Of a stretch of DNA of 64,000 bases, positions 15,312-24,159 are shown piece after piece. Positions within the stretch are counted from its first letter, which is position 1. Each line of letters begins with the position of its first letter. Below the pieces are notes generated by a model. That model saw only the letters and a list, made by a program, of their open reading frames with translations, had not been told where the DNA came from and made no database searches. The stretch is from NCBI GenBank assembly GCA_934746715.1, contig CAKVFI010000003.1:186001-250000 (forward strand), given 5' to 3'. A program made the translations under genes and the position numbers. Origin of the DNA: an uncultured Clostridia bacterium (GTDB lineage Bacteria; Bacillota; Clostridia; Christensenellales; UBA1242).

Positions 15312-16901
15312 ATGAATTTAACAAATATGTTACTTTCTGTTAGTCCGGCTCTTACAATTATTTTATCAATTATTATGCTTGCCATTGGTGGTGGAGCAGG
15401 TTTTGGCATCACTTCAGTTGTTGTAAACAAAAAAACAAAATCAGCACGTGCAAATGCAGATAAAATATTGGAAGAAGCACGCGTTCAAGCAGAAAAAATT
15501 AAAAAAGATCAAGTTGAACAAACAAACAAAGAAATTGACTTGCTTAAATCAACTTTTGAGCGTGAAAACAAGGAAAGAAGAGAAGAAGCTAAACGCAGTG
15601 AAGAGCGTTTGTACGCTCGTGAAGAATTGCTTTCTAAACGCGAAACAGCACTTGACAAAAAAGTTGATGAACTTGAAGCAAATAAAGAGCGTGTTCGCAA
15701 TCAAATTGAAGCACTCAACAGCAAGGAAAGTGCTCTTGACGATTTGCAAGAAAGCATTGTTAAAGAACTTGAAAAAGTTAGCGGCATGACAAAGGACGAA
15801 GCTAAACAAGTTATCATTGACCGCTACACTGATGAAGCAAAGGTTGACGCTGTTAAACTTGCAAAAGAAATTGAAGATAAAGCCAAGGAAGAAGCAGACA
15901 AAAAAGCAAGAAACATTATCACTTTGGCAATTCAAAAATGTGCAGTTGACAACACAAGTGAAGTTACAACAAGTGTTGTTACATTGCCAAGTGAAGAGAT
16001 GAAAGGTCGCATTATTGGTCGTGAAGGGCGCAATATTCGTGCATTGGAAGCAGCAACAGGCATCGACTTTATTGTTGATGACACTCCAGAAGCAATCACA
16101 TTGTCTGGCTTTGACCCTGTGCGCCGTGAAATTGCGCGTATTGCTCTTGAAAAATTGATTTTAGATGGTCGCATTCACCCAGCACGTATTGAAGAGTTGG
16201 TGCAAAAAGTTCAACGCGATGTTGAAGAAACAATTAAGGAAGCGGGTGAAAATGCTTGCTTTGATGCCGACATTCACAACATTCATCCAGAAATTGTAAA
16301 AGTTTTGGGCAGATTGAAATACCGCACAAGTTATGGTCAAAATGTGCTTAATCATTCTTTGGAAGTTTCGTACATTGCTGGCATGTTGGCTGCGGAAGTT
16401 GGAGCAAATGAAAAGGTTGCTCGCCGTGCTGGCTTGTTGCACGATTTGGGCAAAGCAGTTGACCACGAAGTTGAAGGCACACACGTTAGTATTGGTGTTG
16501 AACTTGCTCGTAAATACAAGGAAAGCGAAGCAGTTATTCATTGTATTGAAGCACATCACAACGATGTTGAACCTCGCACTCTTGAAGCCGTTATCGTGCA
16601 AGCAGCAGATGCAATTTCAAGTTCTCGTCCGGGTGCAAGGCGCGAAAGTTTGGAAAATTACATCAAGCGTTTGCAAGAGTTGGAAGCAATAGCAAACAAA
16701 CACACTGGCGTTGAAAAAACTTATGCAATTCAAGCGGGTCGTGAAATTCGTGTGATGGTTAAACCAGAACAAATCAGTGATGATGAAGCACAAGTTTTGG
16801 CTCATGATATTGCCAAAGAAATTGAAGCACAACTTGAATATCCTGGGCATATCAAAGTTAATGTAATTCGAGAATCTCGTTTTACAGACACTGCAAAATA
16901 A
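15312..16901 (+). CDS. rny: Ribonuclease Y
   Basis: Membrane-bound endoribonuclease that starts mRNA decay. Order of parts: N-terminal membrane helix (about 8-33), a long charged coiled coil (about 40-205), a KH domain with MKGRIIGREGRNIRALEAATG, and an HD domain with HDLGKAVDHEVEGTH as the metal site. The C-terminal part includes IQAGREIRVMVKPE. 529 aa is standard. AAAGGGTGG precedes the ATG. The terminator and a tRNA gene with its own promoter downstream show it is transcribed alone. Confidence 0.97.
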   Translation: MNLTNMLLSVSPALTIILSIIMLAIGGGAGFGITSVVVNKKTKSARANADKILEEARVQAEKIKKDQVEQTNKEIDLLKSTFERENKERREEAKRSEERLYAREELLSKRETALDKKVDELEANKERVRNQIEALNSKESALDDLQESIVKELEKVSGMTKDEAKQVIIDRYTDEAKVDAVKLAKEIEDKAKEEADKKARNIITLAIQKCAVDNTSEVTTSVVTLPSEEMKGRIIGREGRNIRALEAATGIDFIVDDTPEAITLSGFDPVRREIARIALEKLILDGRIHPARIEELVQKVQRDVEETIKEAGENACFDADIHNIHPEIVKVLGRLKYRTSYGQNVLNHSLEVSYIAGMLAAEVGANEKVARRAGLLHDLGKAVDHEVEGTHVSIGVELARKYKESEAVIHCIEAHHNDVEPRTLEAVIVQAADAISSSRPGARRESLENYIKRLQELEAIANKHTGVEKTYAIQAGREIRVMVKPEQISDDEAQVLAHDIAKEIEAQLEYPGHIKVNVIRESRFTDTAK

Positions 16902-16910
16902 GTTAAATAT

Positions 16911-16940
16911 TAAAGGAAGAATTAAATTCTTCCTTTTTTG
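16911..16940 (+). terminator. Terminator of rny
   Basis: AAAGGAAGAA/TTCTTCCTTT with a short loop, followed by T residues. Confidence 0.85.
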
Positions 16941-16960
16941 TTTCAAATCAACACAAATCG

Positions 16961-16989
16961 TTGACAATGATTTTGTTATATGCTATTAT
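16961..16989 (+). promoter_or_regulatory. Promoter of tRNA-Trp
   Basis: TTGACA, 17-nt spacer, TATTAT; the mature tRNA begins 12 nt after the -10 box. Confidence 0.78.
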
Positions 16990-17001
16990 AAAATAGCGTA
17001 A

Positions 17002-17076
17002 AGGGGAGTGGCTCAACGGTAGAGTAGTGGTCTCCAAAACCATTGGTTGCGTGTTCGAATCGCGTCTCCCCTGCCA
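17002..17076 (+). tRNA. tRNA-Trp(CCA)
   Basis: Acceptor AGGGGAG/CTCCCCT with discriminator G, anticodon loop CTCCAAA (CCA), CCA encoded. Confidence 0.95.
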
Positions 17077-17085
17077 AAATTAATT

Positions 17086-17130
17086 TTGCTTATTACCTGA
17101 ATATTTTGGGTGATTTAAGCAATTTTTTTT
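17086..17130 (+). terminator. Terminator of tRNA-Trp
   Basis: An imperfect stem TTGCTTA-TTACC / GGGTGA-TTTAAGCAA ends in eight T residues. Confidence 0.6.
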
Positions 17131-17222
17131 AATAAATTGGAATTTTATTAATGCGAAAAATATTTTAAATTCGTATATCAATTTGTTTATTGAACAAACA
17201 AAAAAACCACAATAAGTTTTTG

Positions 17223-17251
17223 TTTACAACTTTTGCATTTTGTGGTATCAT
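17223..17251 (+). promoter_or_regulatory. Promoter of the small unknown gene, leaderless geometry
   Basis: TTTACA, 17-nt spacer and TATCAT are followed by 7 nt and the ATG at 17259. Confidence 0.55.
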
Positions 17252-17258
17252 ATTAACA

Positions 17259-17540
17259 ATGAAAGAAGTTCATTATTATCAAGCATTAATGAAAATGGGG
17301 CATATGGGTGCTGGTAATCATTTGCAAGTTAACATTTTTATTAAATCTCACAATTTAATTTCGGCAATAACAAAGGCACAAAAAATTCCAGCAATCAAGC
17401 ACAATGAAATGCCAATTTCAATCAAAGAAATTAGCTACGAAGAATATTTAATAGGTATTGAAAAAGGCGAATATTATACAAGAATGAGCGCAATTTCAAA
17501 TGCCAAGGAGAAGCATGAAAAAAGTTACAATTTATACTGA
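17259..17540 (+). CDS. Small conserved-looking protein of unknown function
   Basis: 93 residues starting MKEVHYYQALMKMGHMGAGNH, then alternating hydrophobic and polar stretches that suggest a small alpha/beta fold (NIFIKSHNLISAITKAQKIPAI) and a Tyr/Glu-rich tail. There is no signal peptide or membrane segment, and I do not recognise it. The longer open frame from 17190 would put coding sequence over the promoter, so the ATG at 17259 is preferred. It overlaps rnhA by 26 nt, so the two are one transcript; a role in nucleic-acid metabolism is only a guess from that. Confidence 0.7.
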   Translation: MKEVHYYQALMKMGHMGAGNHLQVNIFIKSHNLISAITKAQKIPAIKHNEMPISIKEISYEEYLIGIEKGEYYTRMSAISNAKEKHEKSYNLY

Positions 17541-17955
17541 TGGCGCGTGCAGTGGCAATCCGGGTGCCGGTGGATGGGGCGCAGTTTTGTTTTATAAAGA
17601 TAGTATGAAGGAAATCAGCGGTTTTGAAGCATCAACGACAAACAACAAAATGGAATTGACTGCTGCTATCAACGCAATTGAATTGCTTAAAGAACCTTGC
17701 GAGATTGATTTGTATAGCGACAGTGCTTATCTTGTCAATGGATTTTTGCAAAATTGGGTTACTAATTGGCAGATGAATGGTTTTAAAAACGCCAAAAAGA
17801 AGCCAGTGGAAAATGCCGATTTGTGGCGTAAGTTGATTGAATTAAATTCAACACACAAAATCACATGGATTAAGGTTAAAGGCCATGCAGACAACAAATA
17901 CAACAATCGTTGCGATGAATTGGCAACGGGAGAAATTGCAAAACATAGCAATTAA
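17515..17955 (+). CDS. rnhA: Ribonuclease HI
   Basis: Cuts the RNA strand of RNA-DNA hybrids. The four acidic active-site residues are present: D9 in IYTDGACSGNPG, E47 in NNKMELTA, D69 in YSDSAYL and D134 in NRCDELA; H124 lies in VKGHADN. 146 aa fits the single-domain bacterial enzyme. The ATG at 17515 follows CCAAGGAG; an upstream in-frame ATG at 17500 lacks a ribosome site. Translated from the transcript of the small gene it overlaps. Confidence 0.96.
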   Translation: MKKVTIYTDGACSGNPGAGGWGAVLFYKDSMKEISGFEASTTNNKMELTAAINAIELLKEPCEIDLYSDSAYLVNGFLQNWVTNWQMNGFKNAKKKPVENADLWRKLIELNSTHKITWIKVKGHADNKYNNRCDELATGEIAKHSN

Positions 17956-17979
17956 AATAAAATTTTTGACTTTTGAACA

Positions 17980-18017
17980 AACAAAAAAAACACCAGATTT
18001 ACTGGTGGTTTTTTGTT
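17980..18017. terminator. Bidirectional terminator between rnhA and the ABC operon
   Basis: AAAAAACACCAG and CTGGTGGTTTTTT form a stem around ATTTA, with A/T runs on both sides, between two converging genes. Confidence 0.85.
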
Positions 18018-19758
18018 ATATTTCCTTGCGTTTGAATATCTTTGCAGAAACAATATTGCACACAACAATAATAACAGCAATTGTAAGCAAGGTTAAAGCC
18101 AAATTTGTGGTTGGATAAACTTTTGCCCCCATAAGCATGTTAAATGCATTTTGGGAGTTAGCAACCAAAGAACTGCCGAACAATGAATACAACGAAATGT
18201 GGCTAAATGGGTAATAAGCAAGCCAGCCAATTGAAGAACTTGAGAAAATTGGCAAAAGCACATTGATTAAGTACACAACCATTAAAATTGTTACAGCAAG
18301 GATATCTGATTTAATGAATGTTGAAAGCAACAATGCGATAGACAAGTAAACAAGCAACTCAAAAATCAAACTAATTAAATAAATCAAAATCATAACAATT
18401 GGGTGGAGTGTTATGGCATATTTGCCAGCAAAAACTGTCAAAATCATTTGAGATTTAAGACCATAAATAAAGCCACCAACAACAATTGAAATCACGCCAC
18501 TAAAAGCAATCAAAATGATAGACATAAGGGCAATGGCAATAAATTTGCCAAACAAAATTGATGTGCGTTTAACTGGCCTTATTGCCAAATATCTCATTGT
18601 GCCTTCTTTAATTTCGCCAGCGATTGTGTGTGCGCCCGCCATGATTGCATAAGCAATAATAACAAAAGAGAACATCTTCATAATAAAGTAAGCATAATCA
18701 TAACCATTTGTTTCGTTGTTGGAAGTAATGCCAATTGTCAAAGGAAGGGCAAAATCAGCAAGATTTTTGTTTTTGTTGAAAAGGTAATTGTATTTAATCA
18801 ACCAAGATTGGGATTCCATTAAGGTTTCATTTTCCAAATACAACAAACTGCCTTTATCTTTTGTTTTTACAGTTGTAAGAGCGTTTGTCAACAAATCATA
18901 TTTAATTAAGTTTGCATATGTTTGGCTGCAACTATAATAATTTGTAATCAAATTTTTGATTTTGTTAATTTTTTCTTCATTAAGATTTTCGTCGGCAGAA
19001 GTTTGAGCTTCGGTTTTTAATGCTTCAATTTGTTGCAGAATTTCGTTTTTGTTTTCAGTAAAAGCACTATATTTTGAATTGTTGCCATCAACTGTGTAAT
19101 CGTTAACTTTTTCTGCTGAAATGGTAGGGTAGTAAAGTGTTGCCAAGCAATTTTCAATTTGTGATTTGTAATTGGTGCTAAATTCATCACAAATTTCTGC
19201 AATCTTTGATGTTTTTGTTTTTAAGAGATTGTACGCTTCGCCATAAAGTGAAGTAAGATTGTCATAATTTGTCTTTGTTGAAATAACTGGATAACTGCTT
19301 TGATTGTTCAAGTTTAAACCATTGTTTACAGTGTCGTAAAGAGATTTTAAACTATCCAACATTTTTGTGCGCTTTTCATTTGTGTATTCTTCGTTGGAAA
19401 CAGGCAAAAATGCACATTGATTGTATAAATTAAAGTTATATTCAAAATCTTGTTTTAAATCATCAACCTTTTGGGCATATGTTTTGCCATCAATATAATA
19501 ATTGTTTAAAGAAGCAATTGATGAAGCAACAATGTCATCTGCTTCAAGTTTTAATCCATAACTTGCGCCATCGCCAAAATCCGTGGAGTAAATATCCAAA
19601 ATTGTGTTGCCAGCAAATTCGATTGAATTTGTTTTTTGATGTTCTGGCTTGTAAATTAACACCCCCAAAACCATAATTATGGCAAGCAAAAGTGCCAAGA
19701 TGTAAATCCCTGGCTTTGAAACTGTTTTTTTAAGTTCTGCTTGAATAACTTTGTTCAT
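18016..19758 (-). CDS. ABC-2 type transporter permease
   Basis: Membrane half of an exporter. One membrane helix (about residues 14-36) precedes a large extracytoplasmic region (about 40-330, Asn/Lys/Thr-rich, with coiled-coil character). Six or so membrane helices follow, including the phrase GAHTIAGEIKEGTMRYLAIRPVKRTSILFGKFI typical of ABC-2 permeases. The ATG at 19758 follows AGGATAA; the frame also has an ATG at 19770 that overlaps the stop of the ATPase gene. It forms an operon with the ATPase and the PadR-like gene. Substrate unknown. Confidence 0.88.
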   Translation of the reverse strand: MNKVIQAELKKTVSKPGIYILALLLAIIMVLGVLIYKPEHQKTNSIEFAGNTILDIYSTDFGDGASYGLKLEADDIVASSIASLNNYYIDGKTYAQKVDDLKQDFEYNFNLYNQCAFLPVSNEEYTNEKRTKMLDSLKSLYDTVNNGLNLNNQSSYPVISTKTNYDNLTSLYGEAYNLLKTKTSKIAEICDEFSTNYKSQIENCLATLYYPTISAEKVNDYTVDGNNSKYSAFTENKNEILQQIEALKTEAQTSADENLNEEKINKIKNLITNYYSCSQTYANLIKYDLLTNALTTVKTKDKGSLLYLENETLMESQSWLIKYNYLFNKNKNLADFALPLTIGITSNNETNGYDYAYFIMKMFSFVIIAYAIMAGAHTIAGEIKEGTMRYLAIRPVKRTSILFGKFIAIALMSIILIAFSGVISIVVGGFIYGLKSQMILTVFAGKYAITLHPIVMILIYLISLIFELLVYLSIALLLSTFIKSDILAVTILMVVYLINVLLPIFSSSSIGWLAYYPFSHISLYSLFGSSLVANSQNAFNMLMGAKVYPTTNLALTLLTIAVIIVVCNIVSAKIFKRKEI

Positions 19759-19769
19759 ATTTATCCTCA

Positions 19770-20702
19770 TTAAAAAATGCTTGTTGATGGCCTATTTGAT
19801 TGGAGAATTTCAAAATACAATTGTTCCAATGTTTTTGTTATCTTTTTCACACCATAAATTTTAACTCTTTTGCTGGTTAAGTAGGAGATAACAACAGCAA
19901 TATTTGCTTCTCTCACTGGCAAAATTAATGAGTTGCCAATCACTTGACCTACAATGTTATATTTTTGTTTAACAACAAGGGCTGCATAGTTAGGGTAATT
20001 GCACAGCAATTGCAATTGTTGATTGCTTGCAACTTGCTCTTTTATGTCGTGCATAGTGCGTTGTTGCAACATTTTGCCGTTGTTGATTATGCCAATCACA
20101 TCACACAACTGTTCAAGTTCTGCCAAATTATGGCTTGAAATAAGGATTGCAATTTTTTCTTTTTCTGCCAAAACACGCAAAATGTTGCGCATTTCAACAA
20201 TTCCGTTTGGGTCTAAGCCATTTGTTGGTTCGTCCAAGATCAACAAACTAGGGTGGTTTAACAATGCTTGTGCAATGCCAAGGCGTTGCTTCATGCCAAG
20301 AGAGTAAGTTGAAACTTTGTCTTTAATGCGTTGTTCCATGCCAACAAGTTTAACAATTTGAGGAATACGCTCAACTGCTTTTTTGCCGTAAAATTTTGCA
20401 AACAATTGCAAGTTTTTAAGCCCAGATAAGTAAGGGTACAATTGTGGTGTTTCAATAACTGCACCAATAAGCGAAAGTGCATGATTGTGTGATTTTTCAA
20501 CGCTGTAACCAGATATCTTTATATTGCCTTCGTTAGCGTCAATCAAACCTGTTATCATACGGATTGTTGTTGATTTGCCAGCGCCATTTGGGCCAACAAA
20601 GCCATAGATTTGACCAGGATAAATGGAGAATGAAACATTATCAACAACTTTTTTGTTGCCGTAAATTTTTGTTACATTTGAAACTTGAAGAGCAGGTATC
20701 AT
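19770..20702 (-). CDS. ABC transporter ATP-binding protein
   Basis: ATPase subunit of the BcrA/CcmA-like class. Walker A GPNGAGKSTT (about residue 38), signature YSLGMKQRLGIAQALL (about 134), Walker B LLILDEPTNGLDPNG (about 155) and the switch His in LISSHNL are all present. The C-terminal ~90 residues are a regulatory-type extension. AGGAG precedes the ATG. It is followed at once by the permease gene and preceded by a PadR-like gene, an arrangement common for inducible drug or peptide exporters. Confidence 0.93.
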   Translation of the reverse strand: MIPALQVSNVTKIYGNKKVVDNVSFSIYPGQIYGFVGPNGAGKSTTIRMITGLIDANEGNIKISGYSVEKSHNHALSLIGAVIETPQLYPYLSGLKNLQLFAKFYGKKAVERIPQIVKLVGMEQRIKDKVSTYSLGMKQRLGIAQALLNHPSLLILDEPTNGLDPNGIVEMRNILRVLAEKEKIAILISSHNLAELEQLCDVIGIINNGKMLQQRTMHDIKEQVASNQQLQLLCNYPNYAALVVKQKYNIVGQVIGNSLILPVREANIAVVISYLTSKRVKIYGVKKITKTLEQLYFEILQSNRPSTSIF

Positions 20703-20714
20703 AAAACTCCTAAA

Positions 20715-22064
20715 TTATTTTGTGGTTTTGTTAACCATATAAACAGCCAACAAATCAATCCAGATTGGTGTAACTAGCAAAATTGGTGCATACAAATTTG
20801 CAAAATTACTACCACTAAACATACTAGATATTGTGTTGTTGCCAATTGATATACTCGAAATAATGCTTATAACTACAACCAATAGGGTAATGGCTGCTGC
20901 TAAAATAATGCGTAATTTCAATTTAACCGAATAATTCCCATTTTGAACTTTTAATCGCAGATCATCATTTTTGGCAATTCCAAAATATAGATAAATCAAA
21001 GTGCAAACAACACCCAAAATGAATGCTACGTAATAAAATGCACTTATATTGTTGTTTTTTACACCAACAAGGCAGATAAACAGCATAATAAAAGAGTAAA
21101 AAGCAGTTAAAATTGTTTTTATCAAACAGCCTTTGGCAAAGCGTTTTGCTTTTATGTATTCCTTTTTTGTTTTAAAATCAACATAATCAACATACTTGAC
21201 GTTGCCAAATGTCAAATCAGCATTAGATATTTTAGGAGTAACAGCATTTAAATTGTCAAATTGTTGTTCAAAATCTTTAAGTTCTGCTTTTGGTGCAGGG
21301 GATTTTTCAACAAATTTGGCAACATTTTTGTTTTCTGCAAACTGTTCAACATTTTGTTTTGTTTCATCTTTCAAAAAACTGCTGTTCAATTTGTTCATTT
21401 CAACTGTTGTTTTGTTGTCAATATCATTAGACGCAAAAACATCGGTTGTATTAACAACAGAAGCAATAGGTGTTTGTTGTTCTGCAGCGTTGTCCGCAAT
21501 CAAGTCCATAATTGAAAATGATTTTTCTTCTTCTGCTGGTTGTTTTTCTTCAAATGTTGGTTCAACTTTTGGTTGATTTTCATCAAAAAGTGGGGCAGCA
21601 TTGTTTGTTTGATTGTCTATTAATAAATCAGTTGATTGGCTGGTTTGTTTTTGAGCAAAGTTTGTTTCCTCAATTATGTTGTTGGTTTGCACTGGTTCAA
21701 AATTGGTATTTTCATGATTAGTTTCAATGTTTTCATCTGCAATTGGCAAATCTTCATTTTCTTCTTGTTCAGACATCAAAATATTTTTAACACATACATC
21801 AAAAGAAGGCAAAGTTGAAAGTTGAGCTTTGCCATTTTCTGTTATTTTGTAATAATGTCGTTTGCCACCAATTTCACTATCTTCCCAGTACGATGAAATA
21901 AATTTTGATTTTTCCAACTTTTTCAAAACAGTGTAAAGGGTAGGCTGTTTTATTTGAATTTTTTGATTTGATTTGTCCTCAATTGCTTTTGTAAGTTCAA
22001 ACCCATATTTGTTGCCAGTAGACAATTCAATTAAAATCAAAGGTATTAAATCTGCAGTTTTCAT
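20715..22064 (-). CDS. PadR-like winged-helix protein with a membrane domain
   Basis: Residues 1-85 are a PadR-type winged helix (LIPLILIELSTGNKYGFELTKAIED, QPTLYTVLKKLEKSKFISSYWEDS, GGKRHYYKITENGKAQL). PadR proteins are normally ~110-180 residues and dimerise by a C-terminal helix. Here instead a long acidic, Asn/Gln-rich linker (about 95-300) leads to four membrane helices (about 318-449). The start at 22064 follows AAGGGGTG. Being first in the ABC operon, it probably controls it from the membrane (inference). It could also have lost DNA binding. Confidence 0.82.
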   Translation of the reverse strand: MKTADLIPLILIELSTGNKYGFELTKAIEDKSNQKIQIKQPTLYTVLKKLEKSKFISSYWEDSEIGGKRHYYKITENGKAQLSTLPSFDVCVKNILMSEQEENEDLPIADENIETNHENTNFEPVQTNNIIEETNFAQKQTSQSTDLLIDNQTNNAAPLFDENQPKVEPTFEEKQPAEEEKSFSIMDLIADNAAEQQTPIASVVNTTDVFASNDIDNKTTVEMNKLNSSFLKDETKQNVEQFAENKNVAKFVEKSPAPKAELKDFEQQFDNLNAVTPKISNADLTFGNVKYVDYVDFKTKKEYIKAKRFAKGCLIKTILTAFYSFIMLFICLVGVKNNNISAFYYVAFILGVVCTLIYLYFGIAKNDDLRLKVQNGNYSVKLKLRIILAAAITLLVVVISIISSISIGNNTISSMFSGSNFANLYAPILLVTPIWIDLLAVYMVNKTTK

Positions 22065-22274
22065 AACACCCCTTATTGCGTTAATCACAACAAACAACAT
22101 CATCAAGCATGTGTGGCAATCATGTTTATTGCAAAAAACAACAAAACATCTAATCTACGAGATATTTTCCTTTAATTATTATAAATAATTAAGTTAGGAT
22201 AGTCAAACAAAAAGCATTTATTATTAAATTTTGGCTTTTACAAAGCTCTAAATCAAGCAAAAAAACGCAAAAAA

Positions 22275-22859
22275 TTAAAACTTTGTGCGAATTAAGCCAA
22301 CAACTTTGCCCAAAATTTGCAAATGGTCTGTGATAATAGGACGCATAAAAGAGTTTTCTGGTTGAAGCCTAAAATAGCCATTTTCCTTATAATATCTTTT
22401 TACTGTTGCTTCATTGTCAATCAAACAAGCAACAATTTCGCCATTATTTGCAACTGATTGTTGAGAAATAACAACAAAATCTCCATCATAAATTCCAACA
22501 TTAATCATGCTGTCACCTTTAACTTTTAAAACAAACATATTATTGCCAGAAAACATATTTTCAGATATAATTATTTTTTCAGTTAAATTTTCTTCTGCTA
22601 AAATTGGTTGACCTGCAGCAATTGTGCCAAGCAAGGGCAGAGTGATGCTTGGTATGGTAGGCTCGTTTAATTCAATTGCTCTATTTTTGTTTTCATTTCT
22701 GGATATTTTGCCAAGTTTTTCAAGCTTTTTCAAATGATAAAAAGCTGTTGAAGTAGAATCAAAATTCAAACTTGCGCAAATTTCCCTTACAGTTGGCGGA
22801 TATTTGTTTTTTTCTATATAATCGCAAATAAATTGGTAAGTTTTTTCGGTCATATTCAT
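22275..22859 (-). CDS. lexA: LexA repressor
   Basis: SOS repressor that cuts itself when RecA filaments form. N-terminal winged helix PPTVREICASLNFDSTSTAFYHLKKLEKLG; self-cleavage site A82-G83 in GTIAAGQP; catalytic S117 in VKGDSM and K154 in EATVKRYY. 194 aa. The ATG at 22859 follows GAGGTG. A LexA box overlaps its promoter, so it controls its own synthesis. The recombinase upstream has its own ribosome site. Confidence 0.96.
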   Translation of the reverse strand: MNMTEKTYQFICDYIEKNKYPPTVREICASLNFDSTSTAFYHLKKLEKLGKISRNENKNRAIELNEPTIPSITLPLLGTIAAGQPILAEENLTEKIIISENMFSGNNMFVLKVKGDSMINVGIYDGDFVVISQQSVANNGEIVACLIDNEATVKRYYKENGYFRLQPENSFMRPIITDHLQILGKVVGLIRTKF

Positions 22860-22882
22860 AAATTTCACCTCAATTTTATTGT

Positions 22883-22911
22883 ATAATAACAAAAAAATAC
22901 AATTCTGTCAA
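22883..22911 (-). promoter_or_regulatory. lexA promoter
   Basis: Minus strand TTGACA, 17-nt spacer, TATTAT. Confidence 0.75.
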
Positions 22912-22922
22912 ACATTTGTTCG
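22909..22922 (-). promoter_or_regulatory. LexA (SOS) box
   Basis: CGAACAAATGTTTG matches the Gram-positive LexA box (CGAAC-N4-GTTCG) with one weak position and overlaps the lexA -35 box. This is the only clear box I saw in the window. Confidence 0.8.
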
Positions 22923-22955
22923 ATAAAATTGTATTAAAATTAAATTTTTGTTTGA

Positions 22956-24008
22956 TTATACTTCATCATTTTTTAGTTTAACTTTGCCGGCAACTGCTTT
23001 TCTAATGTCATCACTGATTGCTGCATAGTGCTTTTTGGTTGTGTTAACATCTTTGTGACCCAAAACTTCTGCAACGATGTAAATGTCTTTTGTTTCCTTG
23101 TAAAGGTTTGTGCCATAGGTGGAGCGGAGTTTGTGAGGGGTAATGTTTTTTAAAGGTGTGGCAACTTTTGCATATTTTTTAACTAAATATTCCATGGTTC
23201 TAACCATCATTCGTTTGCCTTGGCTGGAAATAAACAAAGCGCGTTCTTCCTTTGGAATTTGCAAAGTTTCACGATATTGCAGATAGCTTTTTAAGGCTTC
23301 AGCTGTGTCCTCGCCAAAATATAGGATAACTTGATTGCCACCTTTGCGCGTTACACGGAAAGAGTTTAAGTTAAAGTTTAAATCATCAATATTGAGCCCA
23401 ACACATTCACTAACACGAATGCCTGTGGTTAAAAACAAGGATAAAATCGCATTATCTCTAACTTTAAATTTTTCGTTGTATTTGCGTTGATGCTCGCCGA
23501 AGCCAGTCAAAGTATCGCAAGAATACATTAATTCTTCAGTTTCTTGTTGTTCCAAACGAATGATAGGTTTATCATGCAATTTTGGAGATTTAACCTTGCT
23601 GGCGACATTTGCTTTTAACATGTCTTTGTAAAAAAAGTACTTAAAAAATGCTCGAAGGGTAGACAATTTGCGAAGTTTGCCACGCTCGCCATTGGTTAAA
23701 ATTTCGCCATCTTCTTTGTCATAATATGACAAATATGCTAAAAATCTTTCAATAAGTTGAGCATCAATTCCATCAATATCGCTTAAAGTGATATCTGTAA
23801 CTTTTTTGTTAAAAAATCCAGTTTCATAGGTAATCAAATAATTAAAAAAGGTTTTTAAGTCAACAGCGTAATTTAAACGCGTTAGTGGGGTGGTGGTGTC
23901 CTGAATGCCAATAAAGAAAATGCTGCAAAAACTTGGCAAATCAGTCAACATCTCATTCAATTTGCGCATATTGTTGCGATTTCTATCTAAATAATAGTTA
24001 TTTGACAT
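22956..24008 (-). CDS. Tyrosine recombinase (XerC/XerD-like)
   Basis: Site-specific recombinase with all catalytic residues: Arg in LTTGIRVSECVGL, Lys in TRKGGNQ, His/Arg in ITPHKLRSTYGT, His in VLGHKDVNT and Tyr in KKHYAAIS. The N-terminal SAM-like core-binding domain covers about residues 20-160. 350 aa is longer than XerC/D (~300). AAGGATG precedes the ATG. It sits beside lexA without phage or plasmid genes, so a chromosomal role such as dimer resolution is as likely as being an integrase relic. Confidence 0.88.
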   Translation of the reverse strand: MSNNYYLDRNRNNMRKLNEMLTDLPSFCSIFFIGIQDTTTPLTRLNYAVDLKTFFNYLITYETGFFNKKVTDITLSDIDGIDAQLIERFLAYLSYYDKEDGEILTNGERGKLRKLSTLRAFFKYFFYKDMLKANVASKVKSPKLHDKPIIRLEQQETEELMYSCDTLTGFGEHQRKYNEKFKVRDNAILSLFLTTGIRVSECVGLNIDDLNFNLNSFRVTRKGGNQVILYFGEDTAEALKSYLQYRETLQIPKEERALFISSQGKRMMVRTMEYLVKKYAKVATPLKNITPHKLRSTYGTNLYKETKDIYIVAEVLGHKDVNTTKKHYAAISDDIRKAVAGKVKLKNDEV

Positions 24009-24060
24009 ACAACATCCTTAATATTTAATAATTTTTAAATAGGTATATAAATATTTTAAC

Positions 24061-24075
24061 ATCTTTGCGTAAAAA
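24061..24075. repeat. 15-bp motif, copy A
   Basis: ATCTTTGCGTAAAAA, an exact inverted match to 25799-25813. It lies just upstream of the recombinase gene, between a TTGACT and an AT-rich -10 region on the minus strand, so it could be an operator. Confidence 0.5.
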
Positions 24076-24122
24076 GTCAAAACAAATTTGGGATTTTTAA
24101 AAAAATTTTATTATAAAATTGG

Positions 24123-24152
24123 TTGACAAAATTAAATTGATTGGTTTATACT
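24123..24152 (+). promoter_or_regulatory. Promoter of the T-box/serS transcript
   Basis: TTGACA, 18-nt spacer, TATACT; start of transcription near 24159. Confidence 0.75.
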
Positions 24153-24159
24153 AAAAATA

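Noticed and set aside
22956..24008. Phage or integrative element marked by the tyrosine recombinase
   Set aside because: No phage, plasmid or cargo genes and no att repeats beside it; it lies next to lexA in ordinary chromosomal context.
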